Part shown: positions 25,657 to 32,754 of the stretch, one piece after another
How positions within the stretch are numbered: position 1 is the first letter of the stretch
Layout of the letters: each line of letters opens with the position of its first letter
From: Arthrobacter sp. 24S4-2
Lineage (GTDB): Bacteria > Actinomycetota > Actinomycetes > Actinomycetales > Micrococcaceae
Assembly: GCF_005280255.1 (NCBI RefSeq)
Contig: NZ_CP040018.1
Span: 4,402,001-4,466,000, forward strand
Reading direction: 5' to 3'
DNA: 64,000 nucleotides
Made by a program: the position numbers and the translations under genes
Notes under the pieces: model-generated
The model's database searches: none
What the model was told of the DNA's origin: nothing
Seen by the model: the letters and a program-made list of their open reading frames with translations, nothing else

Positions 25657-26736
25657 TTAGCTTGCAGCCGGCGCGATCCCGTTGATCCGGACAATCTCCG
25701 CATCCAGCATCAGCAGCAGATCGCCGTCGACAATCACAGCATCCCTTGGTTCAACCCCCCGAAGCCATCCGTCCGGGATGGCTCCGGACTCGGCATCAAG
25801 TGGGGCCGCTGCCCAACCCGGCCTCGTGCGGCGGCGCTTCCGGAAGAGCGGTTCCAGGACCCGCGGCAGGTCCTCAGCCTCCGAATAGGTGACCTGCCAT
25901 ACTCCCCCAACGAAATCAATCAGCCGGCACAGCGACTGCAACGGCTGGTCCATTTCGGCCTGCGAAGGGGAGTCCGGGACCAGCGCCACAAGCGCATCCG
26001 CCATCGGCATCTGGCGGAGGATGGGGCCCGGCCGTCCATGCCCCAAGTCACTAGGCTGTGCCGCGTCCACCCTGTCCAAAAGCACGATGGATCGCAGGAA
26101 CGGCCTGGGCGGTGCCGGCCGAAGCCCAAGCTGGTCCGGACCCACCTGGCGTTCGGGCGCCCCGGTCCCCTTGTCAAGGGACAGCGGCCCGGGGTAGGGA
26201 ACCACCGAGCCGTCAGGCTGAATGGCTACGATGCTGTCCGTGATATAGCCAAATGTCCTGGCCAGTACAGATGCTGCGGCGGTTCTGCCAGTTGGCGATT
26301 GGGCCACCAGCGCAACGACAGCTCCCGTCTCCGGAGCCGCCACTCCACAGGCGTGAAGCATCATCAGCTCCCCCGCATTCTCCGCGAGGGCCGCACCCGT
26401 GAGACGGGAGGCGAGGCTCTCTGCCAGCTCCTGAAAGGAGGCGGCCTGCAGCGGGAACGTCCCGCCGTCGTACCCGTGCGACTGATACGCCACGGAAGCC
26501 GAGAACGGCAGGGCAACGGTGGGCACCTTGGGAAGTGGCGGGATCACAGGCGCCCCGCTGCTGGCACATCTCGCCCACGCGGAGCGCATGCTCTGCCCCT
26601 GCTCCGCCGTGACCGCCCGCCCCCAGCGGACCGCGAACTGCGTCCCCAGGACATCAATGCACAGCAAATCCCCGGCGTTCAGCAGTTCCTCAAAATGCAG
26701 CGATTCCCATCCGCCCTGCGCACCCCCACCGCTCAT
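25657..26736 (-). CDS. HPr-kinase/HprK-like protein with a degenerate P-loop
   Basis: A 359-residue protein whose middle resembles HprK-like nucleotide-binding proteins: ENAGELMMLHACGVAAPETG precedes a P-loop-like VALVAQSPTGRTAAASVLAR, where the normal GxxxxGK[ST] reads AQSPTGRT (Arg replaces Lys). Downstream are YITDSIVAIQPDGSVVPYPGP and a Pro/Arg-rich region. Proteins of this kind occur beside polysaccharide and peptide-modification genes. It diverges from a tyrosine phosphatase and LCP ligase pair, which suggests an envelope-polymer role. Loss of the P-loop Lys makes ordinary ATP hydrolysis doubtful. Confidence 0.6.
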   Translation of the reverse strand: MSGGGAQGGWESLHFEELLNAGDLLCIDVLGTQFAVRWGRAVTAEQGQSMRSAWARCASSGAPVIPPLPKVPTVALPFSASVAYQSHGYDGGTFPLQAASFQELAESLASRLTGAALAENAGELMMLHACGVAAPETGAVVALVAQSPTGRTAAASVLARTFGYITDSIVAIQPDGSVVPYPGPLSLDKGTGAPERQVGPDQLGLRPAPPRPFLRSIVLLDRVDAAQPSDLGHGRPGPILRQMPMADALVALVPDSPSQAEMDQPLQSLCRLIDFVGGVWQVTYSEAEDLPRVLEPLFRKRRRTRPGWAAAPLDAESGAIPDGWLRGVEPRDAVIVDGDLLLMLDAEIVRINGIAPAAS

Positions 26737-26986
26737 GGTCCCCCTTTGGTCCGAGTCGGTTGCTCGATTCGGCCCATCTGGACCGCAAGTATGCTTGCCG
26801 TTTCATCGGCTTCGCCCACTCTCCCGAACCAGCCCCAAGGTTCCCGCAGGCGGTCTGCAGGATTGGGTCAAGATCTTCACGTTTCGGCGCCGGGCGATTC
26901 GACCCCGGGCGGGCGGGGCTCTGCATGTTAAGTTGAATATCCGGGATCGCACCGATCTGCCAGCAACTCCGGAAAGAGCCCTCGCC

Positions 26987-27595
26987 GTGGAATCGCCAAC
27001 GCCCGTACGGATCCTGACAGTCTGCACGGGGAACATCTGCCGCTCCCCCGTGGCCGAACGCCTGCTACAGGCCGGCCTGGAGCAGGTGCTGCCCGGCGGC
27101 TTCGAAGTGCGCAGCGCCGGGACGCGCGCCATGGTGGGCGAGCCCATCCAGCCGCTCTCCGCCGACATTGTCCGCATGTATGGCGGGACCGGAAACGGAT
27201 TCGCCGCCCGGCAGCTGACCCCCAAAATCCTCCGCGACACGGACATCGTGCTGACCATGACCTCCAAGCACCGCGGCGAGGTGCTGCAGCTGGACGCCTC
27301 CCTGCTCAAGCGCACGTTCACCATCCGGGAGTTCGCCCGCATGCTTGAGGCCCTCGAGGAACGCGACGCCGCCGCCGACCCCGCCGAAAAAGCTTCCGAC
27401 GCCGGCACCCTGTGGCGCGGGCTGCCCGCCCGCCTCGCCTCCGTCCGGCACCTCGCCCTCGCCGCCGACAGCGCCGACAACGAAGTGATCGACCCCTACA
27501 AGCGCGGCCCCGAGGTGTACCGGCAGATGGAGGACGAACTGGCACCGGCCATCCTCACCATCCTCCGCTACGCCCGCCTCAACACGCCCAAATAA
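26987..27595 (+). CDS. Low-molecular-weight protein tyrosine phosphatase
   Basis: A 202-residue LMW-PTP. The catalytic P-loop VCTGNICRSP (C-x5-R-S) lies near residue 12 and the general-acid Asp in VIDPYKRGPEVYRQ near the C-terminus. The middle carries an extra Ala/Glu/Asp-rich stretch compared with 150-residue family members. In actinobacteria such enzymes often accompany capsule or cell-wall polymer genes. GTG at 26987, with GGAAAGAG upstream, starts right at the family N-terminus. An LCP ligase gene follows 52 bases later on the same strand. Confidence 0.9.
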   Translation: MESPTPVRILTVCTGNICRSPVAERLLQAGLEQVLPGGFEVRSAGTRAMVGEPIQPLSADIVRMYGGTGNGFAARQLTPKILRDTDIVLTMTSKHRGEVLQLDASLLKRTFTIREFARMLEALEERDAAADPAEKASDAGTLWRGLPARLASVRHLALAADSADNEVIDPYKRGPEVYRQMEDELAPAILTILRYARLNTPK

Positions 27596-27647
27596 CCCCG
27601 GCAGCCGCCGTCGTTCTTTTCCGTCTCAGCGGTGGTAGCGTCCGGTT

Positions 27648-28781
27648 ATGGACAACCAGTCTGATCCCAAAGGGGCGGCTGCGGACCAACCGCCGCAGGG
27701 GAACTTCGCATGGATTCCCGCCTGGCTGCGCAGGCAGCCCACCTGGCTCAAAGCGGTCCTGGCCATGGTCCTGGTGATCGCCCTGGGCAGCACCGCCTAC
27801 GCGTTCTCGCAGGTGGGACGCGGCGGCTCGCCCTCCCCCACCGCCAGCGGCGTCCCGACGACGGAAGGCGCCACCGCGGCGCCGACGACTGCCGCAGCGG
27901 CACCGGCCCCGACACCGACGCCCACGCCCACGCCGGAGCCGCCGCCTGTGGCCATGAACGTCCTCATCATGGGCAGCGACAGCCGCGGGGATCCCCGCGC
28001 AGAAGAGGCGCAGGCAGCCGCCGGAACGCCGGCCGACCAACGTTCCGACGTCCTCATGCTGATCCACATCCCCGCTGACCGGCAAAAGATCTACGGCATC
28101 TCCATCCTGCGCGACACGTGGGTGGACATCCCCGGCTATGGCGCGTCCAAGATAAACGCCGGCTTGGAACTGGGCGGCATCCCGCTAATGGTCAGGACCG
28201 TGGAAACACTGTTCAACACGCACATCGACGAAACCGTGATGCTGGGCTTTGGCGGGCTCTGGGCTGCCACCGACGCCCTGGGCGGGGTGGATGTGAACGT
28301 CGCTGTGCCCTTCACCTCAAGCATCGACTCCCGCCACTACTTCCCGGCCGGCATCAACCACCTCACCGGCGGACAGGCCCTGGAATTCGTCCGCGAGCGC
28401 TACGCCTTTGCCGACGGCGACTACCAGCGCGTCCGCAACCAGCAGACGTTCCTCAAAGCGGTGATCAGCAAGTTCATGAGCGCCGGCACGCTCACCAACC
28501 CGGCCACTGTCATGAACGTGGTCAATGCGGTGCGGCCGCACTGGACAATGAGCGCGGGCCTCACCCCCGAAGCCATGATGCGGCTGGGCTTCAGCCTGCG
28601 CGACGTGGGGCCTGAGGACGCCATCTTTTTCCGGCTGCCCGACGGCGGCTTCGGCACCAGCGCCGACGGTCAGTCGATCGTGCTCCAGAACCCCGCCGCG
28701 ATAGGCGCCGTCTCCGCAGCCCTGGCCAACGGCACCCTTGCGGACTACGTGGCGGCCAACGGATTTGAGGGCGGTAACTGA
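27648..28781 (+). CDS. LytR-CpsA-Psr (LCP) family cell-wall polymer ligase
   Basis: A 377-residue membrane-anchored LCP protein that attaches teichoic-acid-like or other phosphopolymers to peptidoglycan. A cytoplasmic N-terminus leads to one membrane helix (LKAVLAMVLVIALGSTAYAF), then a Ser/Thr/Pro linker (about residues 60-100). The LCP domain has GSDSRGD, RSDVLMLIHI, ISILRDTWVDIPGYGASKIN and the arginines of FVRERYAFADGDYQRVRNQQ. ATG at 27648; the leader is short. It is paired with the tyrosine phosphatase gene. Confidence 0.92.
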   Translation: MDNQSDPKGAAADQPPQGNFAWIPAWLRRQPTWLKAVLAMVLVIALGSTAYAFSQVGRGGSPSPTASGVPTTEGATAAPTTAAAAPAPTPTPTPTPEPPPVAMNVLIMGSDSRGDPRAEEAQAAAGTPADQRSDVLMLIHIPADRQKIYGISILRDTWVDIPGYGASKINAGLELGGIPLMVRTVETLFNTHIDETVMLGFGGLWAATDALGGVDVNVAVPFTSSIDSRHYFPAGINHLTGGQALEFVRERYAFADGDYQRVRNQQTFLKAVISKFMSAGTLTNPATVMNVVNAVRPHWTMSAGLTPEAMMRLGFSLRDVGPEDAIFFRLPDGGFGTSADGQSIVLQNPAAIGAVSAALANGTLADYVAANGFEGGN

Positions 28782-28847
28782 GCGTTCACAATTGGGTCGC
28801 GGTGTTCCGCCCGGGCGTAAGCTAGGGGCAAATTACATGGGGGACTG

Positions 28848-29219
28848 ATGGGGACGCAAGGGCGCTGCGTGGTGATCGAGGAGGACCCGGACATCCGGGG
28901 CCTCCTTTGTCTCGCCCTTTCCCGGGCCGGTTTCAATGTGAAAACCGAGTCGACCGGCGCTGCCGGCGTCCACGCCGTGGCTGAAGACGAGCACGTTGAG
29001 CTGGTGACCGTGGACGTGGCACTGCCGGACCTCCGCGGCAGCACGGTCCTGCACGCGTTGCGCGAAGTCTCCCGTGTGCCGATCCTGGTCATTTCCGCCC
29101 GCGCCGAACCGGTGGACCGGCTCACGGCCCTGGAATCGGGCGCAACCGCCTACCTGACCAAACCCTTCCGGCTGCGGGAACTGCAGGATTTGGTCCACAC
29201 GCTGGCGCCGGCGAAGTAG
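28848..29219 (+). CDS. Stand-alone response-regulator receiver domain
   Basis: A 123-residue single receiver domain. The acidic pair lies in VIEEDPDIRG, the phospho-acceptor Asp in LVTVDVALPDLRG, the Thr/Ser switch in ILVISARAE and the Lys in YLTKPFRLREL. No output domain follows, so it must act by protein contact or phosphotransfer. GGGGGAC precedes the ATG at 28848. No histidine kinase is adjacent; the envelope genes upstream on the same strand may or may not share its transcript. Confidence 0.9.
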   Translation: MGTQGRCVVIEEDPDIRGLLCLALSRAGFNVKTESTGAAGVHAVAEDEHVELVTVDVALPDLRGSTVLHALREVSRVPILVISARAEPVDRLTALESGATAYLTKPFRLRELQDLVHTLAPAK

Positions 29220-29221
29220 GG

Positions 29222-29412
29222 CGTCTCTCGTAATTCTTCCTGGACCACTTCAGGCTCAAACCGTGGTGCGAACTCTCTAGCGCCAAGGTGTCCACGCGCT
29301 GCTGGCTTCCGGCCTTGAACGCCAGGTGATTCAGACCTGCTGAGGTGCGCTGGTGCTCGCGGCTACTCAGGTGGCTCGGAATCAACGTCCACGTCGCGAG
29401 TCTCCCACACAC
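29222..29412 (-). pseudogene. VOC/glyoxalase-fold gene remnant
   Basis: The minus strand reads SAGLNHLAFKAGSQQRVDTL followed by ALESSHHGLSL, the hallmark of the second half of VOC-family proteins (GLNHLAFHAG then a helix). The sequence loses similarity on both sides and runs straight into the 3' end of the receiver-domain gene, so this is a decayed fragment and not an intact gene. Confidence 0.4.
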
Positions 29413-29433
29413 GCGCTTCGGCGGAATGGTAGG

Positions 29434-30225
29434 TCATGGCGCTTTGACTCGAAGCGGGGACCGCTCCGCTTCCTCAGCCGGCGTCCGATCTGTGGAGCGC
29501 GGAGAGCGCACGCCCACGATGAGCAGGTACAGGACCATCCAGATCTCTGCGATGGCGGGCACTATACCCAGGTAGCCGTGAATCTGCGCAGCGAGTCCGG
29601 GGAGCAGGAATGCCACGACCACGTCAACCAGGTAGCTGACCGTGGCGAGTACCAGCATGACGCCCAGTGTCTTGGGAAACAGCCGCGACCTGTACGCGAG
29701 ATATCCCAACGGGGCCAGCCACAGGCCGAAGAAGACCTGCGCGGCAAGAACAGCGAAGTGCTGGATTTCCAGCAGGAGCAGCACGAGCGCGCTGGACCCC
29801 AAGGGCCCGAAAGCACCCGCATAGGAACTGTCCGTTGCGACCTGCATCGCCACGAACGTGAAGACGGCACTCATGGAGATGATGCCGGCGGCGACTATCA
29901 CTGCCACCACCATGAGGCGGGCCGCGTGCTTGCCAACGTGCTTCAGCAACAGGTAGAGCGTCACCGCGGTAAGCAGGAAGAACACGGCATCCGTGAGGTG
30001 GGCGACGACGCCAAAGCGCATGAGCCCCTCGTTGGCCACCACGTTCGCGGACGTGGTGGCCGCGTCACCGGCGACATACAGGGAGGGATCGACGAAGCCC
30101 TCAGAAAAGCCTCCTGTGATGCCCACGACAAGGTAGAAGACACCCGCGATCGCTGCCAGTCGCTTGGGCGAGGCCGGCGCGGCCCCCGGGGGCTGCTCAG
30201 TAAATATTCCGTCTGGAGATTGCAT
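29434..30225 (-). CDS. DUF4386-type integral membrane protein
   Basis: A 263-residue membrane protein. KRLAAIAGVFYLVVGITGGFSEGFVDP is the DUF4386 N-terminal signature. About six membrane helices follow (for example VFFLLTAVTLYLLLKHVG, RLMVVAVIVAAGIISMSAVF, TLGVMLVLATVSYLVDVVVAFLLPG). Function is unknown. ATG at 30225 has AAAGGAACGTC upstream; a longer frame to 30360 runs through the promoter region. It diverges from a TetR gene, so it is likely the gene under that regulator's control. Confidence 0.85.
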   Translation of the reverse strand: MQSPDGIFTEQPPGAAPASPKRLAAIAGVFYLVVGITGGFSEGFVDPSLYVAGDAATTSANVVANEGLMRFGVVAHLTDAVFFLLTAVTLYLLLKHVGKHAARLMVVAVIVAAGIISMSAVFTFVAMQVATDSSYAGAFGPLGSSALVLLLLEIQHFAVLAAQVFFGLWLAPLGYLAYRSRLFPKTLGVMLVLATVSYLVDVVVAFLLPGLAAQIHGYLGIVPAIAEIWMVLYLLIVGVRSPRSTDRTPAEEAERSPLRVKAP

Positions 30226-30310
30226 GACGTTCCTTTCATGTGGAGAACGTGGACGTCGCCACGCCATGCGTACAATGTATATGCTGGCGCGTACAAAGTA
30301 CACAGACGCA

Positions 30311-30328
30311 GTCAAAGGTATCTTTGAC
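30311..30328. promoter_or_regulatory. Palindrome GTCAAAG-n4-CTTTGAC upstream of TetR gene
   Basis: A perfect 7-bp inverted repeat, GTCAAAG (30311-30317) and CTTTGAC (30322-30328), separated by four bases, lies 24 bases before the TetR start. A second candidate, GTACAAAGTAC, lies upstream within the 127-base intergenic region. Both are plausible sites for the divergently transcribed TetR protein. Confidence 0.5.
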
Positions 30329-30352
30329 TCTCGACAGAACAGAGGAGTGCCA

Positions 30353-31027
30353 ATGTCCACGACGGCGATGAAGCATGAGGATCCCCGCCCGGCCCTTAGC
30401 AGGCAGCGTGTGGTGCATGCGGCAATTCAGCATGCAGATTCAGCCGGGCTAGATGCACTGACCATGCGGCAGGTCGCCGGGATGCTGCAGGTCGCTCCCA
30501 TGGCCTTGTACCGCCACATCTCAAATAGGGACGACCTCATCGATGCGATGATCGATGTTCTGTTCAGCGAAATCCCCCTTCCCCTAGGCAGTGCGCACTG
30601 GAAAACAGCAATGCGGGACCGGGCACTGTCGCTTCGCGATGTCCTCGCGCGCCACCGCTGGGCCATCGGCCTGATGGAATCCCGGAGACGTCCCGGGCCG
30701 AGCAACCTGCGCCATCACGACGCGGTCATCGGCAAGCTACGCTCAGCAGGCTTCGACATCGCGATGGTGGCCCACGCCTACTCACTCCTCGACGGTTACA
30801 TCTACGGATACGCCCTGACGAAGATGAACATCCCATTCGAAACCACAGACGAAATGGCTGCGATGGCCCAGGACATGTTCGAGCCGTTCCCCGCCAACGA
30901 CTATCCGAACCTGGCAGAGTTCGTCACGGACCACGTCATGAAGCCCGGCTACGACTACGGAGAGGAATTCGAGTACGGACTCGACCTGATCCTGAGCGGA
31001 CTGGAAGAGGCACTCGCCGGCCAGTGA
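30353..31027 (+). CDS. TetR-family regulator, TetR_C domain type
   Basis: A 224-residue TetR regulator. The DNA-binding domain reads LSRQRVVHAAIQHADSAGLD, TMRQVAGMLQVAPMALYRHI and SNRDDLIDAMIDVL. The long C-terminal domain (residues 80-220) has the helices of tetracycline-repressor-like C domains, including VAHAYSLLDGYIYGYALTKM. ATG at 30353 is preceded by AGGAG. It probably represses itself and the divergent DUF4386 membrane protein. Confidence 0.88.
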   Translation: MSTTAMKHEDPRPALSRQRVVHAAIQHADSAGLDALTMRQVAGMLQVAPMALYRHISNRDDLIDAMIDVLFSEIPLPLGSAHWKTAMRDRALSLRDVLARHRWAIGLMESRRRPGPSNLRHHDAVIGKLRSAGFDIAMVAHAYSLLDGYIYGYALTKMNIPFETTDEMAAMAQDMFEPFPANDYPNLAEFVTDHVMKPGYDYGEEFEYGLDLILSGLEEALAGQ

Positions 31028-31349
31028 CAAGGCCTGCACTCTTGCGGATGGCCCCCTCCGGCGTGGGCCGAGGACACGATATGTCGTTGACTCTGCGCCA
31101 CCCGGCTGGGTATGCAGAAAGGCTCCTCTGGTCCGACGCGATGAACGTCGCTCACAAGAGGCCTTTGATGCCTACGTTTCCTGGAGGCAGTCACCAGAAG
31201 GCGCCACACGACTCGGGCCATCCGCCAGCTGATGGCGGACTAGGGACCCTCGTGCCGCCAGGCGTCAGACGGCACCGCCGATCCCCGGCCCGCCGCCGGA
31301 GTACGCTGAGCCCTGAATCGTCGGATCAAGCGCGGAGGCCGGCTACACC
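31028..31349. other. Gene-free stretch
   Basis: These 322 bases between the TetR gene and the next hypothetical gene hold open frames without ribosome-binding sites or recognisable protein sequence. I see no repeat, terminator or promoter that I can support. Confidence 0.4.
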
Positions 31350-31766
31350 ATGGATCAAGGCACCAAAGAGAACCCCTGGACCCTGGTGACGGCACCGGGC
31401 ACCTCCGAGTACTCCATGTGCCGCGACGAAGCCGCGGACCCGCCGGCCCTGGTCTGGCAGGTGGGATCCACCACGCTCAAGTACCACCTGCAGGCGATTG
31501 AGGACCTACACAGGTGGCTGATGGAGCAGGGTGACTGGGTGCCGCTTGGCGCCGCTGACGAAGGCAAGCCCGCCGCCGAGGGGACAGTGGAAGCCTGGGG
31601 CCGGGATCCGGGGAACCCGGTGGGCGGATGGTACGGACTGCGCAAGGGCTACCGCGGCCGCTTCGGCATGTACCTGCCTCCGCTGCTCGAAGCGCCGGGA
31701 CTGGCCGAACTGACCCACGGGAAGCGGAACAACAGCGTCCGCGCAGTGTCCGGGCCCGCGGCTTAG
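31350..31766 (+). CDS. Conserved hypothetical protein, 138 aa
   Basis: A soluble protein of 138 residues, of a kind I have seen annotated only as hypothetical in actinobacteria. Conserved-looking blocks are NPWTLVTAPGTSEYSMCRD, LVWQVGSTTLKYHLQAIEDL, GDWVPLGAADE and NPVGGWYGLRKGYRGRFGMY. No catalytic motif is evident. The ATG at 31350 has only a weak ribosome-binding sequence. The stop codon falls inside a 16-bp tandem repeat that continues beyond the gene. Confidence 0.75.
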   Translation: MDQGTKENPWTLVTAPGTSEYSMCRDEAADPPALVWQVGSTTLKYHLQAIEDLHRWLMEQGDWVPLGAADEGKPAAEGTVEAWGRDPGNPVGGWYGLRKGYRGRFGMYLPPLLEAPGLAELTHGKRNNSVRAVSGPAA

Positions 31767-31832
31767 GCGGGGCGGGCCTTAGGCGAGCCGGGCCTTGGGC
31801 GAGCAGGGCCTTTAGGCGGTCCGACCGCCTAA
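31762..31832. repeat. 16-bp tandem repeat and hairpin at a gene 3' end
   Basis: Three imperfect 16-bp units (CTTAGGCGGGGCGGGC, CTTAGGCGAGCCGGGC, CTTGGGCGAGCAGGGC) fill 31762-31809, starting within the stop codon region of the preceding gene. They are followed by a perfect 9-bp hairpin TTAGGCGGT-ccg-ACCGCCTAA (31812-31832). With no T-run this would be at best a weak terminator. Confidence 0.6.
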
Positions 31833-31885
31833 GCGGGATGGCCGCCGTCGTCCGTCTTGCCCTCTGCCCTGCCGTTAGCCGCCGC

Positions 31886-32230
31886 CTATGCGGCGAGGCT
31901 CATGGCCCGGCTCCTCGCCCCGGTTCCCAGCTCCGCACCGGCCGGTGCGGGCGCCAGGACGCTGATGTTGCATTCCGACTGCAGCGGGTCAATCGACGCC
32001 GGGAGGTGGTGCGATTCCGAACATGCCTGCAGCTGCTCCATTGCAGCTGGTTCAACACGTGCGTGGCTGACATCCACCACGAGGTGGAGTCCTTCTTTCA
32101 GATGATTGGCCCTCTTCACAACCACATACAGCGCCTGGAGGCTTTGAGCCGTCACATGGCCCTGGGCTGCTACTTCTGCCTGTCCACAATCGAGGTCGAG
32201 CCGGACTAATACCTTGAGCTTGTCGTTCAA
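31886..32230 (-). CDS. Hypothetical protein, possibly STAS-like, 114 aa
   Basis: A 114-residue soluble protein. LDLDCGQAEVAAQGHVTAQSLQALY, then LHLVVDVSHARVEPAAMEQL, suggests the beta-alpha pattern of STAS (anti-sigma antagonist) folds, but no clear phosphorylatable Ser is seen, so I treat the assignment as tentative. Start is TTG at 32230 with AGGGGAACC upstream. The last 20 residues are Ala/Gly/Pro-rich and could be disordered. It diverges from the oligopeptidase gene across a 520-base region. Confidence 0.6.
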   Translation of the reverse strand: MNDKLKVLVRLDLDCGQAEVAAQGHVTAQSLQALYVVVKRANHLKEGLHLVVDVSHARVEPAAMEQLQACSESHHLPASIDPLQSECNISVLAPAPAGAELGTGARSRAMSLAA

Positions 32231-32742
32231 GTGGTTCCCCTATTCCTGCATGGCCGCGACGCTGCGACCTCGTTCAGCTTATGGAGCGAATGTGACCTAC
32301 GCAACACTTTGCGTCACATGCGGGCCGGGTGGCGTTATGAACGGCGCGGACTGTTGAACCGGGCTGCGCCGTGGGGTAATGGGCTCGCGGCTCCGGCACT
32401 GAGCCGTGGGCCGAGCCGTGGGCTGTGGCAATTCACGTGAGCTAAGGGCCGGCGGCGCCTGGGGAAGCCTCGGTCTCAGAAGGCTTGTCACCGCCGGCCC
32501 AGCTCAACGTGATCCGGAACATTGTCCGGGCCAAGTATCGATCTGGCGGGACTTCCCGGGGGACCGGGCCGTCCGCCGACCGACTCCTAAAGACTATTTT
32601 GAGGCTGCAGTCTGTGCGTGAGTGGCGGCTACTCGTCTTTAAGTTGCTGAAGTGAGGCCGTGTGCAGGGCGCTACGCAGGTCAAAAGCGGACCACTCTAT
32701 ACCCCGGTAGCGAACGCGTGTGCCCGCGGCGGAATAGCTTTA
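32231..32742. other. Long divergent intergenic region with a nested hairpin
   Basis: No gene is convincing here, though an 80-codon minus-strand frame (32442-32684) cannot be excluded. GGGCCGGCGG (32446-32455) pairs with CCGCCGGCCC (32491-32500), and inside it AAGCCT (32465-32470) pairs with AGGCTT (32481-32486), so an RNA from either strand would form a two-tier stem-loop. Confidence 0.45.
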
Positions 32743-32754
32743 TATATTGAGTCC
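32743..32754 (+). promoter_or_regulatory. -10 box positioned for a leaderless oligopeptidase mRNA
   Basis: TATATT at 32743-32748 ends six bases before the ATG at 32755, the distance expected between a -10 hexamer and +1. No Shine-Dalgarno-like sequence precedes the ATG. A good -35 is not visible. Leaderless transcripts are common in actinobacteria. Confidence 0.45.
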
